64,000 nucleotides of DNA, taken from positions 5,704,001-5,768,000 of the forward strand of contig NZ_JAUSRB010000002.1 in assembly GCF_030811595.1 (NCBI RefSeq), in the 5' to 3' direction. Position 1 is the stretch's first letter. The number at the start of each line of letters is the position of its first letter. The notes below the pieces were generated by a model that saw only the letters and a list, made by a program, of their open reading frames with translations, did no database searches and was not told the DNA's origin. The translations under genes were made by a program, and so were the position numbers. Shown one piece after another: positions 59,948 through 64,000 of the stretch. This DNA comes from Streptosporangium brasiliense. Lineage in GTDB: Bacteria; Actinomycetota; Actinomycetes; Streptosporangiales; Streptosporangiaceae.

Positions 59948-60523
59948 TCATCGGGGGCCCTCGTCAGGGTGCGGGTAGTAGGTGATCAGGCCGCGGCCGA
60001 TCCGCCAGGTGCTGCCGTCCGCCGCCACCCCGCGCATGTCCTCCAGCGTGGCCGGTCCGGCCAGCTCCACGACCCGCACGTCGCCCAGGCAGGCGAAGGC
60101 GTAGGTGCGCCGCGGCTGCCAGCCGGTGCTGTGCCGCAGCCGGCGGCTCATCTGCGCCCATCCCAGCGCGGCGCCGGCCACCACCCACGCGTCGGGATCG
60201 CCGGCGGCGAACCGCCGCGCCGGGCGCAGCCAGGACGCGGCCTCCTCGGGCCAGTCGACGACTGCCAGCACGGTTCCGCCCGCGGCCTCCCAGCTCCGGA
60301 CGAACGCCTGGGCCGCCGCCCGGGAGGCGGCGTCGCGCCCGTGGCCGACGGTGACCGTCTCGATCCGCGGCCGGGCCGCGGTCAGCTGCTCCACCAGCGC
60401 CGCCACCTCGGCGGCGGTGTGCCCGGCCGGCTGCGCCGGAGCCGCCGCCCGCGCGGCGGGGAGGGGACGGACCAGCGGTGAACGCGGCCGGGTGGCTCTT
60501 CCGGTGCCCGCGATGATTGTCAT
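59948..60523 (-). CDS. Hypothetical protein following the 2-oxoglutarate oxygenase
   Basis: A 191-residue protein. The first ~45 residues are Ala/Pro/Arg-rich. The rest looks like a compact alpha/beta domain: VEQLTAARPRIETVTVGHGRDAASRAAAQAFVRSWEAAGGTVLAVVDWPEEAASWLRPARRFAAGDPDAWVVAGAALGWAQMSRRL. The alternation of strands (ETVTV, VLAVV, AWVVAG) and helices is vaguely reminiscent of a periplasmic-binding-protein half, but no signal is present. It is 95 bp downstream of the oxygenase on the same strand. Family not recognised. Confidence 0.65.
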   Translation of the reverse strand: MTIIAGTGRATRPRSPLVRPLPAARAAAPAQPAGHTAAEVAALVEQLTAARPRIETVTVGHGRDAASRAAAQAFVRSWEAAGGTVLAVVDWPEEAASWLRPARRFAAGDPDAWVVAGAALGWAQMSRRLRHSTGWQPRRTYAFACLGDVRVVELAGPATLEDMRGVAADGSTWRIGRGLITYYPHPDEGPR

Positions 60524-60618
60524 GTCGTGTGCTCCCTGTAGGGGCGCCTGCCGGCGCCCGGCGACGTGCGGGGCCGGACCTGTCGTGGGCCGGAGGGCCG
60601 TACGGTGACCGTCCCCCT

Positions 60619-61371
60619 TCACGCGGCGTCGTGGAAGACCAGGCCCAGGGTGTGACGGGTGCCCGAGCGGATGGTGCTGACCCCGTGGCGGACCGGGGCG
60701 GCCGACCAGCCGCGCGCCGACTCCACCGGGCGGTCACGGGTGGTGAAGACCAGGCCGTGGCCCTGCCGCAGCAGCGTCGAGGTGCCCCGGGACTGGGCGC
60801 GGGGCCGCTGCTCGACCATCAGGAACTCCCCGCCGGTGTGGTCGACGCCGGGCTCGTCCAGGCCGATGACGACCTGCAGGGGGAAGACGAGGTCGCCGTA
60901 CAGGTCGCGGTGGAGGGCGTTCCAGTCGCCCTGGCGATAGCGCAGCAGGATCGGCGTCGGCTTGGTCTGTCCCGCCGCGTGGCACATCTCCAGCCACTCG
61001 TCCAGGCTGTCGGGCCAGGGCGCGCTCCTGCCGAGCTTGGCGGCCCAGTCGCGGGCGATGGGCAGCAGCCGCGGATAGAACGCCTGCCGCAGCCGCTGCA
61101 CCAGGTCGGGGAACGGGCTGTCGAAGTAGCGGTACTGCCCGGATCCGAACCGGTAGCGGGCCATGTCGACCGTGGAGCGGAAGAGTCCGGCCTCCTCGTA
61201 CAGTCCGGAGACGCTCGCGCACTCGGCCGGGGTCAGCAGCGGCGGGGTCAGGGCGCACCCGTAGGCGTTGACCTCCGCTGTCAGCGCGGGCCAGTCGATC
61301 TGGTCGACGGGGGTGGTGGCGCGGGCCCGCGGGCCCGCGGTGACGTCGGCCCGCCGGGATGCGGTGCTCAT
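60619..61371 (-). CDS. 2-oxoglutarate/Fe(II)-dependent oxygenase (PKHD-type, COG3826-like)
   Basis: A 250-residue double-stranded beta-helix oxygenase. The iron facial triad is seen as HRD (NALHRDLYGDLVFPLQVVIGL) and a distal His in PVRHGVSTIRSGTRHTLGLVFH, with the 2-oxoglutarate Arg in the latter segment. The N-terminal PLLTPAECASVSGLYEE is typical of P4H-like enzymes. Homologues in other actinomycetes stand beside Ada/AlkA-type repair genes, but none is seen here. ATG 61371 follows GGAGG. Substrate unknown. Confidence 0.86.
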   Translation of the reverse strand: MSTASRRADVTAGPRARATTPVDQIDWPALTAEVNAYGCALTPPLLTPAECASVSGLYEEAGLFRSTVDMARYRFGSGQYRYFDSPFPDLVQRLRQAFYPRLLPIARDWAAKLGRSAPWPDSLDEWLEMCHAAGQTKPTPILLRYRQGDWNALHRDLYGDLVFPLQVVIGLDEPGVDHTGGEFLMVEQRPRAQSRGTSTLLRQGHGLVFTTRDRPVESARGWSAAPVRHGVSTIRSGTRHTLGLVFHDAA

Positions 61372-61771
61372 GGGGTGGCCTCCAGTGTCTGCGGGGTCTT
61401 CTCGGCGTCGGATGCCGCCGGCGGCGGCCACGGGGCGGGTTCCGCGTGCTCCGCGCGTCGCCCCGTGCGTGGTTCCCCCTCCTCCGGAGGGGTGTCTGGT
61501 CCCATGTCCGGTAAACGTCCCAGGCCGGTGAGATGTGAGGTCCCGATCTCGGCGCCCGTGTACGGACTGGTCGTCTCGCGAGAGGCGGATCGTGCGAGCC
61601 GGCGCCGGCTCTCAGGCCTCCGTCCACGGCGGCTACGACCTGGACCAATTCTTCAGGCGATTGACTGTTGGCGTTGACCGCGCCGCAGGAATACCGCAGG
61701 GGTGCGGAGGTGAGGTGACGCAGCCAAGTGGCTCGCACCCGGCCTGCGCCGTTTCATGAACGGAGCGATCC
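61372..61771. other. Intergenic region, no supported gene
   Basis: These 400 bp between divergent genes contain only short unconvincing frames. A Gly/Arg-rich open stretch from 61535 to 61759 on the plus strand lacks a ribosome site and recognisable sequence. Both promoters are expected here but no consensus stands out. Confidence 0.5.
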
Positions 61772-62458
61772 ATGGCCATCAAGAATGTGGTTCTCGTCCA
61801 CGGCGCGTGGGGTGACGGCTCGCACTGGCGCGGGGTGATCCCCTTGCTCGCGGCGCGCGGCTATACCGTCACCGCAGTGCAGAACCCGCTCACCTCGCTG
61901 GATGACGACATCCACCGTACCCGTACCCTCCTGAACGCGCAGGACGGGCCGGTCCTGCTGGTCGGCCACTCCTACGGCGGAGCGGTCATCGGCGGCGCGG
62001 GCCACGCCCCCAACGTCGCCGGCCTCGTCTATGTCGCCGCGTTCGCGCCCGACGCGGACGAGAATCTGGGCGGCCTGCTGGCCCGTGACGGCGGCCCGGT
62101 CCCGGAGGGTTTCCTGAAGCCGGACGCCGACGGGTTCCTGTGGATCGACTTCGAGGCGTTCCCCGACGCCTTCGCCCAGGACCTCGATCCGACGGACGCT
62201 CTGGTGATGGCACGTACCCAGAAGCCGATCGCCGCGCGCTGCTTCGAGGACAGGGCCGGTGCTCCGGCATGGCGGGACAAGCCCGCCTGGTACCAGGTCT
62301 CCTCCCAGGACCGTATGATCCCGCCGGTCACCGAGGCTTGGATGGCCGAACGCATGAACGCACGCGCGACCGTGACCCTGGACGCCGGACACGCCTCGCT
62401 CGCCTCACACCCGCAGGACGTCGCAGCCCTGATCGACCAGGCCGCGACGGCCCTGTAG
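61772..62458 (+). CDS. Alpha/beta-fold hydrolase
   Basis: A 228-residue hydrolase: oxyanion VLVHGAWGDGSHW, nucleophile elbow LVGHSYGGAVI, acid in SSQDRMIPP and His in LDAGHASLASHP. Length and motifs match the small EstC/hydroxynitrile-lyase-like esterases found in soil bacteria. ATG follows GGAG by six bases. It stands alone, with a decayed element downstream. Substrate unknown. Confidence 0.9.
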   Translation: MAIKNVVLVHGAWGDGSHWRGVIPLLAARGYTVTAVQNPLTSLDDDIHRTRTLLNAQDGPVLLVGHSYGGAVIGGAGHAPNVAGLVYVAAFAPDADENLGGLLARDGGPVPEGFLKPDADGFLWIDFEAFPDAFAQDLDPTDALVMARTQKPIAARCFEDRAGAPAWRDKPAWYQVSSQDRMIPPVTEAWMAERMNARATVTLDAGHASLASHPQDVAALIDQAATAL

Positions 62459-62469
62459 CCCGGTACGGC

Positions 62470-62552
62470 CGGAACCCAAGGAGGAGCCGCGACCGGTCGA
62501 CGCGATCGAACACCGCCGCCAGGTCCGCGTCGAGAATCCAGACTCGCCGGGC
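62470..62552 (-). pseudogene. Possible relic of a group II intron reverse transcriptase
   Basis: About 25 codons on the minus strand read RRVWILDADLAAVFDRVDRSRLL, very like the (W)VLDADIxAxFDxIDHxxLL block (RT motif with the first catalytic Asp) of group II intron-encoded reverse transcriptases/maturases. No further RT blocks are found either side, so only a fragment remains. Chance resemblance cannot be excluded for such a short stretch. Confidence 0.45.
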
Positions 62553-62591
62553 CGTCCCCGTTCCGGCACCGCCGTACGGCCCGGCCGCAGG

Positions 62592-63509
62592 TCAGGGAGC
62601 CGGAGCGGCGTCCGCCCCGGCGGGGGCGCCGCCGGGCTGGGGCCCCGGATACCGGGTGGCCGGCAGGCGCACGGTGCGCAGGAACGCGGGCAGCAGCCAT
62701 GGCCGGCGCCCCCGGACGGCCACCTTGCCGGTCAGCGCGGCCCGCGCCCTGCTGACCCGGCCGAACAGCATCAGGTTGAGCGTCACCGGGTCGAAGGACA
62801 GCCGTACGTCGGCGCCGCGCCCCGGCCCCTCGACCGAGACCCGGCCGTCGCGCAGCACCAGCGTCACGGGGGTGGTGTGCCTGGAGCGGAACTCGACCGC
62901 GATACGGCGCTCCCGCGGTGGCTCGTCCGTCTCCAGCAGCCGCCCGACGTCGTGACGCACCATCCCGATGACGAACAGCTCGAAGAACAGCGCGGCGTCC
63001 CGCGCCGGTATCACCCAGCGCGCCCCGATGGCCCGGGCGATGTCGCGCCCGTGGATCAGCAGCTCGTTGAGCAGGTGGGCGAGCACTCCGGCGACGGGGA
63101 CCCGCGAGCCGCCCAGCCAGGTCACCGGCTCCGCGGGGTCGAGGCCGTCGCTGACCCGCAGCAGGCGGTCGATGTCGGTGCGCAGCCGGTGGGCGAGCAG
63201 CCGCGGGTCCCGCTCGGTGAAGCTGCGCAGGGTCAGGTCGTTGAGCTCGCCGACGGTGTCCACGGTGGTGGCCAGGAGCCGGTCCTCGACGGCGAAGGCC
63301 GGGAGCGGGACGGCGCCGGGCCGGACGACGGAGACATACATCGAGGCGATGGCGGCCACGTGGGCGGCGGTGTCGGCCACCGACCAGTCGGCGGTCGCCC
63401 GGGCCTGGGGCTCGCGCGTGGTGGCCACCATTTCGGCGAACCGGTCGCCGGTCTGTCTGACGGCGGCGCGTGTCGCCTTCCACTGGTCGTGCGTGATGGG
63501 TGCGGTCAC
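62592..63509 (-). CDS. MDMPI/DinB-fold protein with SCP2-like C-terminal domain
   Basis: A 305-residue protein. The N-terminal half is a maleylpyruvate isomerase/DinB four-helix domain, with TADWSVADTAAHVAAIASMYV and VLAHLLNELLIHGRDIARAIG (metal-binding His/Asp pattern). The C-terminal half (~200-305) is SCP2-like: VTLVLRDGRVSVEGPGRGADVRLSFDPVTLNLMLFGRVS. Related proteins use mycothiol as cosubstrate. GTG 63509 follows GGAGGAGGGG; the longer upstream frame is Arg-rich and unlikely. Confidence 0.85.
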   Translation of the reverse strand: MTAPITHDQWKATRAAVRQTGDRFAEMVATTREPQARATADWSVADTAAHVAAIASMYVSVVRPGAVPLPAFAVEDRLLATTVDTVGELNDLTLRSFTERDPRLLAHRLRTDIDRLLRVSDGLDPAEPVTWLGGSRVPVAGVLAHLLNELLIHGRDIARAIGARWVIPARDAALFFELFVIGMVRHDVGRLLETDEPPRERRIAVEFRSRHTTPVTLVLRDGRVSVEGPGRGADVRLSFDPVTLNLMLFGRVSRARAALTGKVAVRGRRPWLLPAFLRTVRLPATRYPGPQPGGAPAGADAAPAP

Positions 63510-63717
63510 GCTCTTCCCCTCCTCCGGGGAGCATCTCGCGGCAGCCGCCCGGTATGGGTCCCGGGGCGCGTTCCGCGGGCGCGGCCGGCCCCTGGACCGC
63601 GCTCGCGGCCACGTTGTCAGGGGCAGGGACACGGCCACGCTAACACCCGGCCGGCGCGGCGCGGTTATCCCGTTGTGCGCTGCCGCGAGCGGACGGCGGG
63701 CGCGCCTGGCAGTACGC

Positions 63718-63754
63718 GCGCCCCCCACTGACAGTAGATGTCAGTGGGGGGCGC
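63718..63754. repeat. Perfect 16-bp inverted repeat upstream of the last gene
   Basis: GCGCCCCCCACTGACA at 63718-63733 and its exact complement at 63739-63754, loop GTAGA. It ends 14 bp before the start codon at 63769. It contains an ACTGACA-N5-TGTCAGT core suited to a dimeric repressor, but could also be a hairpin. Confidence 0.7.
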
Positions 63755-63768
63755 CTAAGGTCCGGGCC

Positions 63769-64000
63769 ATGGCTTTCATCGAGAAGAACCTGCGCTCCCT
63801 CGCCCCCGTCACGCTCGGCGGCAGGCCGTACAAGCGCTACCACGTCGACCGCGAGGGGCACGAGATCGAGCCCGAGGTGGAGAAGGCCGCCTACGCGTAC
63901 GCCCCGCGGCTCGTGCCCGCGCTCGCCGACGACTCGCCCGCCGGGTGGACCGTGCTGCACAGGGGCGGCGACAGCGGGGCCTACCTGCTGGTCTACACGT
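63769..64000 (+). CDS. Hypothetical protein, truncated by the window edge
   Basis: The first 77 codons of a gene starting at ATG 63769: MAFIEKNLRSLAPVTLGGRPYKRYHVDREGHEIEPEVEKAAYAYAPRLVPALADDSPAGWTVLHRGGDSGAYLL. The composition is normal for this genome and codon use is strongly GC3-biased, so it is coding. I do not recognise the family. The preceding inverted repeat may regulate it. Confidence 0.65.
   Translation, partial: MAFIEKNLRSLAPVTLGGRPYKRYHVDREGHEIEPEVEKAAYAYAPRLVPALADDSPAGWTVLHRGGDSGAYLLVYT

Noticed and set aside
61535..61759. 74-codon open frame before the alpha/beta hydrolase
   Set aside because: No ribosome site, no recognisable sequence, and composition unlike the coding regions around it.

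Overview
The window comes from the chromosome of a high-GC actinomycete. The evidence is very high GC with strong GC3 bias, many GTG and some TTG starts, many ATGA/GTGA translational overlaps, and actinobacteria-specific families (DUF574 methyltransferases, DUF397 plus XRE/DUF5753, F420-type oxidoreductases, mycothiol-type MDMPI domains). The combination of paired DUF574 genes and a DUF397/XRE/RsbW-like locus suggests the Streptosporangiaceae (Streptosporangium/Nonomuraea relatives). That placement is inference; no rRNA or tRNA gene was recognised.

Region 1 (1-21.3 kb) reads as one large cell-wall recycling locus. A leftward operon encodes an M19 dipeptidase, an M20 deacylase, a GNAT acyltransferase and an N-acylamino acid racemase of the enolase superfamily (cut by the left edge). 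The last three match the set described for irreversible D- to L-amino acid conversion through N-succinyl intermediates. Divergently, a five-gene family-5 ABC importer (lipoprotein, two permeases, two ATPases) plus a double-GNAT protein runs rightward. Then follow NamZ (DUF1343), MurQ, an AmiE-like serine hydrolase, a MurR-type RpiR regulator, NagZ, a Tat-exported DigH-like glycosyl hydrolase (GHL10/DUF187), a BadF-type amino-sugar kinase (NagK/MurK) and AnmK. NamZ and NagZ lack signal peptides. The simplest model is outside cutting by the DigH-like enzyme, import by the ABC system, cytoplasmic trimming to GlcNAc, MurNAc and peptides, phosphorylation and MurQ etherase, with D-amino acids salvaged by the racemase module. 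Related GAAARTT-type motifs, including a perfect GAAAGTAACTTTC palindrome, lie in the divergent control regions and may be operators of the local RpiR regulator.

Region 2 (21.3-33.4 kb) is mixed: a large secreted subtilase, an FMN reductase and an LLM oxidoreductase each preceded by an inverted repeat, a 5'-truncated DAO-family oxidase remnant, a small membrane protein, a DAGK-like lipid kinase, phosphoglucomutase, a secreted carboxylesterase and a LacI-type regulator that has lost its DNA-binding half.

Region 3 (33.5-40 kb) begins with an overlapping sugar operon (a 29-codon leader ORF, ROK kinase, sugar-phosphate isomerase-like protein, Gfo/Idh/MocA oxidoreductase). Small conserved proteins follow, including a permuted NlpC/P60-like protein, a PPOX-type enzyme, a fasciclin protein and a DUF4142 protein.

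Region 4 (40-50.4 kb) is a signalling region: two tandem membrane Ser/Thr kinases (the first with a degenerate catalytic loop), two DUF574 methyltransferases, an RsbW-like ATPase, DUF397 and XRE/DUF5753 proteins, and an SDR-DUF2867 protein.

Region 5 (50-64 kb) has a TetR gene facing a molybdenum hydroxylase operon across three palindromic operators, a Tat-exported S12 hydrolase, a two-component system facing an ABC exporter with duplicated permeases, a 2-oxoglutarate oxygenase pair, an alpha/beta hydrolase, a probable group II intron reverse transcriptase relic, an MDMPI-domain protein and a truncated hypothetical gene at the right edge.
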